From: BJGV01 sp003230615
GTDB lineage: Bacteria > Pseudomonadota > Gammaproteobacteria > Burkholderiales > Nitrosomonadaceae
Assembly: GCA_963663215.1 (NCBI GenBank)
Contig: OY760140.1
Span: 1,240,001 to 1,304,000 of the forward strand
Direction: 5' to 3'
DNA: 64,000 nucleotides
Shown: positions 9,486-18,729 of the stretch, in pieces
How the letters are laid out: each line of letters opens with the position of its first letter
Numbering within the stretch: the stretch's first letter is position 1
Program-made: the position numbers and the translations under genes
Notes under the pieces: generated by a model
Seen by the model: the letters and a program-made list of their open reading frames with translations, nothing else
Database searches by the model: none
What the model was told of the DNA's origin: nothing

Positions 9486-10184
9486 ATGCAACCTGAACTA
9501 CGTTATCCAGCCCAAACAACGCGGACGAAAGAATCTACAATTGTCCGTAACAAGGTTCTTCGTAATACCTTCTGGATGCTTGGTTTAACCATGATTCCGA
9601 CCGTGATCGGAGCAATGATCGGGATGAGCACGAATTTCACTTTCCTCGCTCAATCCCCGATTATGGGACCACTAGTTATGTTAGCTGTGATGTTGGGCTT
9701 GATGTTTGCAGTTAGTGCCGCCCGTAACAGCATCTGGGGAATTGTATTACTGTTTGGATTCACTTTCGTTGCTGGCTGGTGGCTGGGGCCAATGCTGCAA
9801 TATGCACTACATTTCAACAACGGTGCACAATTAGTAGGGATTGCTGCTGGAGGAACTGGTGTGATCTTCTTCACCTTGGCTGGAATTGCAAGCGTAACTC
9901 GCAAGGATTTCGGTTTTATGGGAAATTTCCTGTTCGTAGGACTAGTACTACTGATACTCGCATCCATTGCCAACCTGTTCTTTGCCATGCCCGCCGCATC
10001 TCTAACCATATCAGCAGTCGCTGTATTGTTGTTCTCCGGGTTTATTCTGTATGACGTAAGTCGCATTGTTAACGGTGGTCAAACTAACTATGTGATGGCA
10101 ACACTTGGTATTTATCTTAGTATTTACAATCTGTTCATAAGCTTGCTACATTTGTTGTTGGCATTTTCGGGAGAGAGAGACTAG
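9486..10184 (+). CDS. Bax inhibitor-1 / YccA family membrane protein
   Basis: A 232-residue polytopic protein with about seven hydrophobic segments after a short soluble N-terminus (MQPELRYPAQTTRTKESTIVRNK). Family features include GMSTNFTFLAQSPIMGPLVMLAV, the FTFVAGWWLGPM helix, TGVIFFTLAGIASVTRKDFGFMG and the C-terminal LFSGFILYDVSRIVNGGQTNYVMATLGIYLSIYNLF, including the conserved YD pair. In bacteria this family (YccA, YbhL, YetJ) includes a modulator of the FtsH protease and a pH-dependent calcium leak channel; which applies here cannot be told. Start ATG 9486 has a strong AAGGAG site. It is monocistronic by spacing. Confidence 0.9.
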   Translation: MQPELRYPAQTTRTKESTIVRNKVLRNTFWMLGLTMIPTVIGAMIGMSTNFTFLAQSPIMGPLVMLAVMLGLMFAVSAARNSIWGIVLLFGFTFVAGWWLGPMLQYALHFNNGAQLVGIAAGGTGVIFFTLAGIASVTRKDFGFMGNFLFVGLVLLILASIANLFFAMPAASLTISAVAVLLFSGFILYDVSRIVNGGQTNYVMATLGIYLSIYNLFISLLHLLLAFSGERD

Positions 10185-10357
10185 ATAAACCCAGAAGATC
10201 ATCTCTCTAATAGGATGGCCGGCAGATGCCGCATATTAATCCTCTTATATTACTATTATACCTTCGCAAGTATAACAGGACCCACATGTGAGGCATGTGG
10301 AAGTATTTTCACAGTTTCTGAAACGTCATAAAACAGATACGATGCGCCTTTATTTTC

Positions 10358-11134
10358 CTATTTAGTCTCCCACTGACTCAGAAACTCCTTCCAGCGGGGT
10401 TCAGTAGATTTTTTCAAGGTAGTACGAACCAGTTCATTTTCATAAAGATATTGTTCATCGTCTAAAATACCACGAAGGAACTGGAAGCGCAGAAACATAA
10501 GATATGTATTTACTACATCAGTTTCACAGTAATTCCGAATCGCTATAATCTCACCACTCTGGAAAGCGTCCCATACCTGTGAACCATCCATTCCAAGCTT
10601 TCCTGGAAAACCTATCAGCTTGGCTAGATCGTTGAGCGGCACGTTAGCGCGTGGCTGATATAACGCCAGCAAATCCATCAAATCTAAATGACGGGTATGA
10701 TAGCGGCTTAGATAGTTGTTCCATTTAAATTCCCGATCATTCTCACCCGACTCCCAATAGCAACGTGCCTGGATACCATTAATCATGCTGCGATAGTGCA
10801 GTACCGGTAAGTCAAAACCGTTACCATTCCACGAAACCAATTGTGGGGTATATTTATCGATACCATCAAAGAATCGTCGTATAAGTTCTTCCTCAGTATC
10901 TTCCGTACTACCTAACGACCATACACAAAAATCATTTTTGTCACGAAGTACACATGAAATTGCAATAACTTTATGCACATGCAGTGGCAAAAAGTCATTT
11001 CCAGTAGTTTGGCGACGTGACTGAAATGCCATCTCGGCAATATCGGCAGGAGCAAGATCAGAGCTAAGCTCGTAAAGTTTACGAAGCCCCTCAATATCGG
11101 GCACGGTTTCAATGTCAAAAACAAGAACCGGCAT
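10358..11134 (-). CDS. Predicted 3'-5' exonuclease, PolB-like (DEDDy)
   Basis: A 258-residue stand-alone exonuclease of the DNA polymerase B exonuclease-like family. The three DEDD motifs are present: Exo I VFDIETVPD (Asp7, Glu9), Exo II SWNGNGFDLPVL, and Exo III in AIRNYCETDVVNTYLMFLR with the Tyr/Asp pair. The family is predicted to trim DNA or RNA 3' ends. It is common in beta- and gammaproteobacteria, often near phoB/phoR or cysM, as here. I chose ATG 11134, although the TTG one codon upstream is equally close to the GAGGA site. Biological substrate unknown. Confidence 0.88.
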   Translation of the reverse strand: MPVLVFDIETVPDIEGLRKLYELSSDLAPADIAEMAFQSRRQTTGNDFLPLHVHKVIAISCVLRDKNDFCVWSLGSTEDTEEELIRRFFDGIDKYTPQLVSWNGNGFDLPVLHYRSMINGIQARCYWESGENDREFKWNNYLSRYHTRHLDLMDLLALYQPRANVPLNDLAKLIGFPGKLGMDGSQVWDAFQSGEIIAIRNYCETDVVNTYLMFLRFQFLRGILDDEQYLYENELVRTTLKKSTEPRWKEFLSQWETK

Positions 11135-11357
11135 CAAATTTATATCCTCTCTTAATGGGCTTGTGGCTTTAATTATTGCAGTTGTAGAACAAATTTTTAG
11201 CAGAGAGTTACCTTAACTTTTCCTATGCTCTATCAAATCTCTACAGTTTCTATACTTCATCTAGCAGTTTATATCCTGCTTCTACACGATGACTATGGAC
11301 GGGTAAATATTCTTTGCAAGTTGCAAAAAAATACTATGCTCTTCTACTGTATTAATC

Positions 11358-12254
11358 CTACTGTCTTGAGTCAGAGAAGACTCCAGTTGAAAGGTAACGG
11401 TCACCGCGATCACACACTATGAAAACAATTACCGCATTTTCTATTTCGGCGGAAATTTCAAGTGCCGCCGCCAATGCACCCCCAGATGAAATTCCAGCAA
11501 AAATTCCTTCTTCACGAGCCAGCCGTCGTGTCAAAACTTCGGCATCATCCTGAGAAACCAGCACTATGCGATCAACTTGCTTAGCATCATAGATTTTAGG
11601 AAGATATGTTTCTGGCCATTTCCTGATGCCAGGAATCTGAGCGCCCTCCTGCGGCTGTACTCCAATGATCTGGACTGTCGGATTCTTTTCCTTGAAATAC
11701 CTAGCGCAGCCCATGATAGTGCCCGTAGTTCCCATACTACTTACAAAATGCGTAATCTTTCCCTTGGTATCATTCCAAATTTCTGGTGCAGTCCCTTCGT
11801 AATGTGCTAATGGATTGTCAGAATTGGCGAATTGATTAAGGATGGTTCCACGTCCCACATTACACATATGATCTGCTACATCCCTCGCCTCCTCCATTCC
11901 GCCCTCTTTCGAGGTCAACACGATCTCCGCACCATATGCACTCATAGATTGACGCCTTTCTAAGCTAAGATGCTCTGGCATTACCAATACCATGCGATAA
12001 CCCATCATCGCAGCTATCATCGCTAATGCTATACCGGTGTTTCCACTAGTAGCTTCTATTAGGGTATCACCCGGTTTAATGTCCCCACGCTTCTGTGCAT
12101 TCAAAACCATTGACAACACCGGGCGATCTTTTACAGATCCTGCAGGGTTATTTCCTTCCAATTTTGCAAGAATAACATTGCTAGTTTTCCCTGGTAGGCA
12201 TTTAAGCCTTACCAAAGGCGTGTTACCGACAAAGTCTTCGATGGTCTTGAACAT
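11358..12254 (-). CDS. cysM: Cysteine synthase B (O-acetylserine sulfhydrylase)
   Basis: A PLP enzyme making cysteine from O-acetylserine and sulfide (CysM types can also use thiosulfate). The PLP lysine is Lys42 in NPAGSVKDRP, and the substrate loop TSGNTG (residues 69-74) and SSMGTTGTIMG phosphate-binding loop are intact. EGGMEEARD and GAQIPGIRKWPETYLPKIYD are typical of CysM rather than CysK. The frame can be extended upstream to a GTG at 12290, but the family starts at MFKTIEDFVGNTPLVRL, so I use ATG 12254. It follows phoR closely on the same strand and may be cotranscribed with phoB-phoR. Confidence 0.93.
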   Translation of the reverse strand: MFKTIEDFVGNTPLVRLKCLPGKTSNVILAKLEGNNPAGSVKDRPVLSMVLNAQKRGDIKPGDTLIEATSGNTGIALAMIAAMMGYRMVLVMPEHLSLERRQSMSAYGAEIVLTSKEGGMEEARDVADHMCNVGRGTILNQFANSDNPLAHYEGTAPEIWNDTKGKITHFVSSMGTTGTIMGCARYFKEKNPTVQIIGVQPQEGAQIPGIRKWPETYLPKIYDAKQVDRIVLVSQDDAEVLTRRLAREEGIFAGISSGGALAAALEISAEIENAVIVFIVCDRGDRYLSTGVFSDSRQ

Positions 12255-12305
12255 AGGAACAGTACTTTTTATAGGTCTCTGAGTCACCAAACAATCTATG
12301 ATATT

Positions 12306-13613
12306 TTAATTCTGCTGAATTATTGACCGTTTCTCCGGGAACCATGCACTAAAAGAGCTGCCCTTACCAGGCTCACTAGTAATTTCCAGGTGCGCTTGGT
12401 GACGGTTCAAAACATGTTTGACGATAGCAAGCCCCAAACCAGTTCCGCCAGTTCCTCGTGAACGACTAAGATCTACCCGGTAAAAACGTTCCGCTAGACG
12501 TGGAATATGTTCCTGATCAATGCCAATACCACTATCCTGTACAGTAAATACGCCCCGCCCATCTTGACTTTTCCAGCTCAGAATGACTTCTCCACCATCG
12601 GTGGTATAGCGTATAGCATTGCTGACAAGATTACCAAAAGCACTTCGTAACTCGTCTAGGCTTCCTAGCAACTTCATATCAGTATCAAGATTAAGTTTGA
12701 TATGATGACGCCCAGCACTTAAGGATTGCGCCTCTTGATACACCTCATGCAACACATTAGCAACATTTACTTTTCCCTCTCGTACCTGGTTTTGAGTATT
12801 CTCCAGCCGAGATAGGGTCAACAAATCTTCTACTAAGCGTTGCATACGCTTGGTCTGATCAGTCATAAGAACAACGGCTCGTTTTCCCATTTCAGAAGAT
12901 ATCCAGTTTTCTTCCGACAAGGTTTCAAAAAACCCACCGATCACCGTGAGTGGTGTGCGTAGTTCATGTGAAACATTGGCAACAAAATCCCGCCGCATGG
13001 TTTCGACTTCTTCAAGACGGGTTATATCACGGCTGATTAATAGTTTCTGCTTATCTCCGTACGGTACTAATTGTAGAGAAAGAATCAACTCCTGGTGCCG
13101 TGTTTGCTTGACTATCAAAGGTTCACTGTAATTGTGAGTTGCAAGGTACTCGACGAACTTAGATTGACGCACCAAGAAGGTAATTTGCTGGCCAGTATCT
13201 CGATTGAAATCTATCCCAAAATGCTGTTCAGCCATTGAATTACACCATTCGATGCGATCTGTCTCATCTAGAATCACCACACCTTCCGGCATCGCCGAAG
13301 TGGCACGCCGAAGACGCTCTAAAGCTAAACTTAATTGCTGGTGGCTTTGGCTCTGATTACGCATAAGGCGCGCTAAGCGTGCAAACACATCCCCCCATGT
13401 ACCGGAACCATCAGGCAACGCAGCAGATGTAGGTACAGGGATTTGCAACCACCTGTCCAAAGCTGTTAGATAACGTAGGTGATAAATGACTAGCAGCAAC
13501 AGTGCTATGCTATAGAATAACAACGCTATGACAATATCAAAAATCACCCATAGACCACCAGCCACAGTAGTAAGTAGAGTGACAACAACTAAGCCCCCTG
13601 GGAAACCGGACAC
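12306..13613 (-). CDS. phoR: Phosphate-regulon-type sensor histidine kinase PhoR
   Basis: The membrane histidine kinase partner of PhoB. Two N-terminal hydrophobic segments (residues about 7-45) anchor it without a large periplasmic loop, as in PhoR. A PAS domain follows (SAMPEGVVILDETDRIEWCN, about 106-200). The phosphoacceptor is His216 in FVANVSHELRTPLTVI, and the ATPase has N box LVSNAIRYT, G1 DSGIGI and G2 GGTGLGLAIVKHVLNRH. In the family it senses phosphate limitation through the Pst system and phosphorylates PhoB. The start is a GTG at 13613 with no clear ribosome site. It lies 54 bases after phoB. No pst or phoU genes are in the window. Confidence 0.93.
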   Translation of the reverse strand: MSGFPGGLVVVTLLTTVAGGLWVIFDIVIALLFYSIALLLLVIYHLRYLTALDRWLQIPVPTSAALPDGSGTWGDVFARLARLMRNQSQSHQQLSLALERLRRATSAMPEGVVILDETDRIEWCNSMAEQHFGIDFNRDTGQQITFLVRQSKFVEYLATHNYSEPLIVKQTRHQELILSLQLVPYGDKQKLLISRDITRLEEVETMRRDFVANVSHELRTPLTVIGGFFETLSEENWISSEMGKRAVVLMTDQTKRMQRLVEDLLTLSRLENTQNQVREGKVNVANVLHEVYQEAQSLSAGRHHIKLNLDTDMKLLGSLDELRSAFGNLVSNAIRYTTDGGEVILSWKSQDGRGVFTVQDSGIGIDQEHIPRLAERFYRVDLSRSRGTGGTGLGLAIVKHVLNRHQAHLEITSEPGKGSSFSAWFPEKRSIIQQN

Positions 13614-13667
13614 GTAAGTTATTCCAAAGAATAAAGCTGGATCATTATCTCCATATTATCCCATACC

Positions 13668-14360
13668 CTATGCCCTCCCGACAGACAGTCGGTAACCAGA
13701 TCCTCTTACGGTTTGTACCAATCCATCCTTACCAACAGCTTCCAAAATTTGGCGTAATCTCCTTATATGCACGTCAACGGTACGATCCTCAACAAAAACA
13801 TGATCGCCCCACACTCCATCGAGTAGTTGTGAACGTGAATGTACCCGTTCTGGGTGAGTCATCAGGAAATACAATAATCGGAACTCAGTGGGACCTAATA
13901 TCACTTCTTTGTTGTTTACGGTCACGCGATGAGTGATGGGGTCAAGACTTAGCCCACTAATCTCGACAACGTCATCAGCAGCCTCTGGTAAACGTCGACG
14001 CAGAACTGCTTTAATCCGAGCAATCAACTCACGTGGCGAAAACGGCTTGGTGATGTAATCGTCCGCACCGATCTCCAACCCTGAAACCTTATCACTCTCT
14101 TCAGCGCGTGCAGTAAGCATAATGATAGGAATATTCTTGGTGCGAGCAACGCGCCGTAACAACTGGGCAAATTCAATACCACTCATTCCAGGCAACATCC
14201 AGTCGAGCAACACCAAATCAGGCAGAACATCGTTCACTATCGCCATTGCCTGCTCTGCATCTCCTGCACATAAAGTAATATGCCCAGCCTGCCGCAGACC
14301 ATACGAAATCAATTCTTGAATTGCTGGTTCATCTTCTACTACCAATATTGTTGCTGCCAT
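13668..14360 (-). CDS. phoB: Phosphate-regulon-type response regulator PhoB
   Basis: An OmpR/PhoB-type transcription factor of 230 residues. The receiver domain has the acidic pair Glu9/Asp10, phosphoacceptor Asp53 (LVLLDWMLPGMSG), the conserved Thr in IIMLTAR, and the Lys of YITKPFSPREL. The C-terminal winged helix (about 130-230) ends with HVFVEDRTVDVHIRRLRQ..GLVQTVRGSGYRL, the recognition-helix signature of PhoB. In this family it activates phosphate uptake genes. I chose ATG 14360, with AAGGTG just upstream, over a GTG two codons earlier. It heads a phoB-phoR(-cysM) unit. Confidence 0.95.
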   Translation of the reverse strand: MAATILVVEDEPAIQELISYGLRQAGHITLCAGDAEQAMAIVNDVLPDLVLLDWMLPGMSGIEFAQLLRRVARTKNIPIIMLTARAEESDKVSGLEIGADDYITKPFSPRELIARIKAVLRRRLPEAADDVVEISGLSLDPITHRVTVNNKEVILGPTEFRLLYFLMTHPERVHSRSQLLDGVWGDHVFVEDRTVDVHIRRLRQILEAVGKDGLVQTVRGSGYRLSVGRA

Positions 14361-14554
14361 TGACACCTTCCTTTAATAACTCGGATCTTCTATCTTAATA
14401 CTGTAATCGTATAAAAACATTGTTTTTATTTTCTGGAAAGCGAAGAAACTAAAAGCCCTAGCTTGATTATTTTAATAGAATAAATGGAAAAAATTTTTCG
14501 TGAGACACTCTGTGTTATTTCTGTAAATACTATCCAAGTTTGGCAACCCATATC

Positions 14555-15826
14555 TTATAAGACCATAATTGCCCGATAATCACTAACGTTAGTACGTGTG
14601 GGATTAGTGATAACCAAATCACCGATCTGCTTAAAAAAAGTATAGGTGTCATTGTTGGCAAGTAAGGTAACAGGGTTAATGCCTAGCTGTTCTGCTCGAT
14701 ACAATGAATCTGGTTCAACAATAGCACCTGCATTGTTTTCCAGGCCATCTACTCCATCTGTATCACAAGCAAGAGCGTAAACTTTCCTTGTACCGGCCAG
14801 TTCAATGGCAAGTGATAGCAAAAATTCTGTGTTGCGTCCACCATTTCCTTTTCCATTTACGGTAACCGTAGTCTCACCACCTGAAATTAGCACTACCGGG
14901 GGTCTCCATGGATGTCCGTATTGACGAATTTCATGTGCTAATGCCGCATAAACCTTGGCAACATGGCGCGCTTCTCCAGTAACTGTGTCACCAAGTATCG
15001 CAGTAGGAATACCCTTGCTTCGAAAAAAATCTCCTGCTGCCACGAGAGAATTATGGGATGTGGCAATCACTCGGTTCTCTACATTTTGGAAAATGATGTC
15101 CCCTGGTTTTGGTGTCTCATTCAACTTGCTTTTGGCACCAGAAATCAATATTTTCATTATAGATATAGGTTTACTTATTCTGTAGCGTTCAAGTATCGCA
15201 AGCGCATCTTGGTAAGTTGTTGGATCTGGCGCACACGGACCAGAAGCAATATTAGCCGGTTCATCTCCAGTCACGTCAGAGATTATCAGTGCCAGTATCG
15301 GCGCACGACATGAAGCTGCAAGTCTCCCACCTTGAATTGCGGAAAGATGTTTACGAACTGTATTGATCTCATGAATCGTTGCCCCGCAGCGAAGCAACTT
15401 CCTAGTTACGTTTTTGAGATCATTCATCGAAATGCCAGCTACTGGCAGAGATAACAGGCTAGAACCACCACCACTCACTAAACACAACAGCAAATCTTCA
15501 GTGCCAAGTTGTTTAACTTTCACAAGAATTTCACGCGCCACCTGCTCACCTTGCTTATCTGGTTCCGGGTGTCCAGCTTCATATACTGCAATTCTATTTG
15601 TCGACAAACCATGATCGTAGCGAGTAATCACTATGCCATCCAGCCCTGCTTCTTTTGGCCAATGGCTTTCCACCGCTAAGGCCATTGCTGCGGCAGCTTT
15701 ACCAGCACCCACAACAAGAGTGTGACCCTTGGGTGGTTTGGGTAAATGCCGAGATACGATATGTAATGGATCAGCGGCGGCAACGGCAACATTAAAGCTA
15801 TCAAGCAAAAGCTTGCGAGGACTCAT
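14555..15826 (-). CDS. Glycerate 2-kinase (GckA/TtuD, MOFRL family)
   Basis: A 423-residue glycerate kinase of the MOFRL type, often annotated as hydroxypyruvate reductase. The N-terminal domain has TLVVGAGKAAAAMA and GHPEPDKQGEQVAREIL, the nucleotide loop LVSGGGSSLLSLPV, and SDVTGDEPANIASGPCAPDPTTY. The C-terminal MOFRL domain has LISGGETTVTVNGKGNGGRNTEFLL and ACDTDGVDG. It phosphorylates D-glycerate to 2-phosphoglycerate, feeding photorespiratory or glyoxylate carbon into central metabolism. Its start overlaps the uvrA stop by four bases, which suggests translational coupling even though the functions are unrelated. Confidence 0.9.
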   Translation of the reverse strand: MSPRKLLLDSFNVAVAAADPLHIVSRHLPKPPKGHTLVVGAGKAAAAMALAVESHWPKEAGLDGIVITRYDHGLSTNRIAVYEAGHPEPDKQGEQVAREILVKVKQLGTEDLLLCLVSGGGSSLLSLPVAGISMNDLKNVTRKLLRCGATIHEINTVRKHLSAIQGGRLAASCRAPILALIISDVTGDEPANIASGPCAPDPTTYQDALAILERYRISKPISIMKILISGAKSKLNETPKPGDIIFQNVENRVIATSHNSLVAAGDFFRSKGIPTAILGDTVTGEARHVAKVYAALAHEIRQYGHPWRPPVVLISGGETTVTVNGKGNGGRNTEFLLSLAIELAGTRKVYALACDTDGVDGLENNAGAIVEPDSLYRAEQLGINPVTLLANNDTYTFFKQIGDLVITNPTRTNVSDYRAIMVL

Positions 15827-18663
15827 TTTTCTTCTCTCACGGATTGCAAAATCAGTGCCGTTCTTAGGTAATGACCGGTAAAACTCATCTTATTTCCTGC
15901 AATCTCCTCTGGCGTGCCTTCGACAATGATCTGACCACCACTATCGCCACCTTCAGGACCAAGGTCGATGATCCAATCTGCAGTTTTAATTACATCAAGA
16001 TTATGTTCGATCACCACCACAGTATTGCCGTGATCACGTAGTCGGTGCAATACCTTTAGCAGCAAGTCGATATCCTGGAAATGTAATCCAGTAGTGGGTT
16101 CATCGAGTATATATAGAGTGCGCCCGGTGTCACGTTTTGAAAGCTCCAGAGACAACTTTACTCGCTGAGCTTCACCTCCAGAAAGCGTTGTCGCGGACTG
16201 TCCTAGGGTAATGTACCCTAGTCCCACATCCAACAAAGTTCTCAGCTTTCGAGCCACCACAGGCACTTGGCCGAAAAATTCATACGCCTGTTCAACGGTC
16301 ATTTGTAGAATTTCAATGATGTTCTTGCCCTTGTAGTGAATTTCAAGTGTCTCCCGGTTATAACGCATACTATGGCAAACATCACACGACACATATATAT
16401 CTGGCAGGAAATGCATTTCTACTTTAATCATGCCATCTCCCTGACAAGCTTCGCAGCGACCACCTTTGACGTTAAAGGAGAATCTCCCGGGACTATAACC
16501 ACGTTCTCGCGCTTGAGGCACACCCGCAAATAATTCACGAATCGGCGTGAATAACCCAGTATAGGTCGCAGGATTGGAGCGCGGAGTGCGCCCAATAGGG
16601 CTTTGATCCATGTTGATAACTTTATCAAAGAAAGCCATCCCTTCGAAAGACTGGTAGGATGCTGGCTCTGTATTGCTACCGTAAAGATGTCGCGCCATGG
16701 CATAGTAGAGAGTATTATTGATAAGGGTAGACTTGCCTGAACCAGATACACCTGTGACACACACAAATAATCCTATCGGCAGGTTAAAGTTTATATTCTT
16801 TAGATTATTGCCAGAGGCTCCTTTAATTGATAGCCAACGATCGTTTTTCGGCTTAGTACGTTTTTCCGGTAGCTTGATGACTAGTTCCCCGGAAATATAT
16901 TTTGCAGTAAGTGAATCTACGTTTTTATGGATAGTTTGTGGTATTCCTTGTGCAACGATAAATCCGCCGTGCTCACCCGCACCAGGGCCCATATCTATCA
17001 CATAATCAGCGGCGAGAATGGCATCCCGATCGTGTTCCACCACGATCACACTATTACCGAGATCGCGCAAATTCTTGAGTGTATCTAGGAGACGTCCATT
17101 GTCGCGTTGATGTAAGCCGATGGAAGGTTCGTCTAGAACATACATTACACCAGTCAGCCCCGAACCAATCTGACTAGCTAGTCGAATTCGCTGTGATTCT
17201 CCACCAGATAATGTATCAGCGGATCGATCCAGCGACAAATAATCTAGCCCCACATTGTTGAGAAACTGCAAACGGCTAGAAATTTCCTTAATGATTCTTT
17301 CAGCAATGGCGTGCTTGTGACCTGTCAGTTTCATTTGGTTGAAGAAAATTCTGGCTTGCTTCAGAGGCAACGCATTTACTTCGTATATAGCTTGTCCTCC
17401 TACCTTCACATGCCGTGCTTCTTGGCAAAGACGAGCACCTTCACATTTGGGGCAAATCTGGGAGTTAAGATATTTCGCCAATTCTTCGCGAACAGTTAAC
17501 GAATCAGTTTCCTTATAACGACGCTTTAGGCTAGGAATGACTCCTTCGAAGGAATGCTCCCGCCGGGTCTTGGATCCGCTTCCATTCAAATAAGAAAATT
17601 GAATTTTCTCTTTGCCAGACCCACTCAGAATAATATTCTGAATATTAGAAGAAAGTTGGTCAAATGTTACCTCCAGATTAAAATTGTAGTGTCTAGCAAG
17701 GCCCTCCAATATCTGAAAATAGAACTGATTGCGCCGATCCCAACCCTTAATTGCGCCAGATGCTAACGACAAATGTGGGAAGGCAACAACACGCTTAGGA
17801 TCAAAAAATGTGATCTGTCCGAGACCATCGCACTCTGGACAAGCACCCATTGGATTGTTGAAAGAGAATAATCGTGGCTCCAATTCCGATAGCGAATAAC
17901 TACACACTGGGCAACTAAACTTGGCAGAAAAAAGATGTTCGTGGCCTGAATCCATCTCTACTGCTAACGCACGCCCATCCGCATGACGTAGCGCCGTTTC
18001 AAACGACTCTGCTAGACGCTGCTTGCAATCAGGTGAAATCTTTAGTCTGTCCACCACTATTTCTACAGTATGTTTTTTAGTTTTTTGTAATTTTGGTAGT
18101 TCATCGATTTCATAAACCTTTCCATCTATCCGAAAACGCACAAAACCCTGTGCACACAGCTCGTCAAACAAGTCTATTTGTTCTCCCTTGCGTCCTACCA
18201 CCAGTGGCGAAAGAATCATCAATCGAGTATCTTGTGGCAGTTGTAGCACATGATCGACCATTTGTGAGACGCTCTGAGCGGTCAGTGTAATCTGGTGGTC
18301 TGGACATTGTGGGTCACCCACGCGAGCAAATAACAAACGCATGTAATCATGAATTTCTGTGACGGTGCCAACCGTAGAGCGAGGATTGTGCGAGGTTGCT
18401 TTCTGTTCTATGGCAATTGCAGGAGACAATCCCTCGATTAGGTCCACGTCCGGCTTTTCCATCAATTGTAGGAATTGCCGCGCGTACGCTGAAAGTGATT
18501 CCACATAACGTCGCTGACCTTCCGCATAAAGTGTGTCAAAAGCAAGTGAAGACTTGCCTGACCCTGATAGGCCAGTAATCACGATCAGCTTGTTACGTGG
18601 CAGGTCGATACTGATATTTTTTAGATTGTGGGTGCGTGCACCACGTATTTTGATGAACTCCAT
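15823..18663 (-). CDS. uvrA: Excinuclease ABC subunit A
   Basis: The damage-sensing ATPase of nucleotide excision repair, which loads UvrB on DNA. The 946-residue protein is full length: Walker A GLSGSGKSSLA near residue 31 and a second GVSGSGKSTL near 640; two ABC signatures (LSGGESQRIRLASQIG and LSGGEAQRVKLSLELS); and Zn modules CPVC..CPEC (about 256-283) and CEACQGDGM..CDVC (about 740-766). Walker B regions VLDEPSIGLHQ and ILDEPTTGLHF are intact. The start ATG 18663 opens with MEFIKIRGARTHNLKNI, the family N-terminus. It is divergent from the MFS gene. Confidence 0.98.
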   Translation of the reverse strand: MEFIKIRGARTHNLKNISIDLPRNKLIVITGLSGSGKSSLAFDTLYAEGQRRYVESLSAYARQFLQLMEKPDVDLIEGLSPAIAIEQKATSHNPRSTVGTVTEIHDYMRLLFARVGDPQCPDHQITLTAQSVSQMVDHVLQLPQDTRLMILSPLVVGRKGEQIDLFDELCAQGFVRFRIDGKVYEIDELPKLQKTKKHTVEIVVDRLKISPDCKQRLAESFETALRHADGRALAVEMDSGHEHLFSAKFSCPVCSYSLSELEPRLFSFNNPMGACPECDGLGQITFFDPKRVVAFPHLSLASGAIKGWDRRNQFYFQILEGLARHYNFNLEVTFDQLSSNIQNIILSGSGKEKIQFSYLNGSGSKTRREHSFEGVIPSLKRRYKETDSLTVREELAKYLNSQICPKCEGARLCQEARHVKVGGQAIYEVNALPLKQARIFFNQMKLTGHKHAIAERIIKEISSRLQFLNNVGLDYLSLDRSADTLSGGESQRIRLASQIGSGLTGVMYVLDEPSIGLHQRDNGRLLDTLKNLRDLGNSVIVVEHDRDAILAADYVIDMGPGAGEHGGFIVAQGIPQTIHKNVDSLTAKYISGELVIKLPEKRTKPKNDRWLSIKGASGNNLKNINFNLPIGLFVCVTGVSGSGKSTLINNTLYYAMARHLYGSNTEPASYQSFEGMAFFDKVINMDQSPIGRTPRSNPATYTGLFTPIRELFAGVPQARERGYSPGRFSFNVKGGRCEACQGDGMIKVEMHFLPDIYVSCDVCHSMRYNRETLEIHYKGKNIIEILQMTVEQAYEFFGQVPVVARKLRTLLDVGLGYITLGQSATTLSGGEAQRVKLSLELSKRDTGRTLYILDEPTTGLHFQDIDLLLKVLHRLRDHGNTVVVIEHNLDVIKTADWIIDLGPEGGDSGGQIIVEGTPEEIAGNKMSFTGHYLRTALILQSVREEK

Positions 18664-18729
18664 CGGCTACCTAATCGCTGGTCAACCTGCTAATATACTC
18701 AAGTTTCTAGCGTTTTCCTAATCTGATTG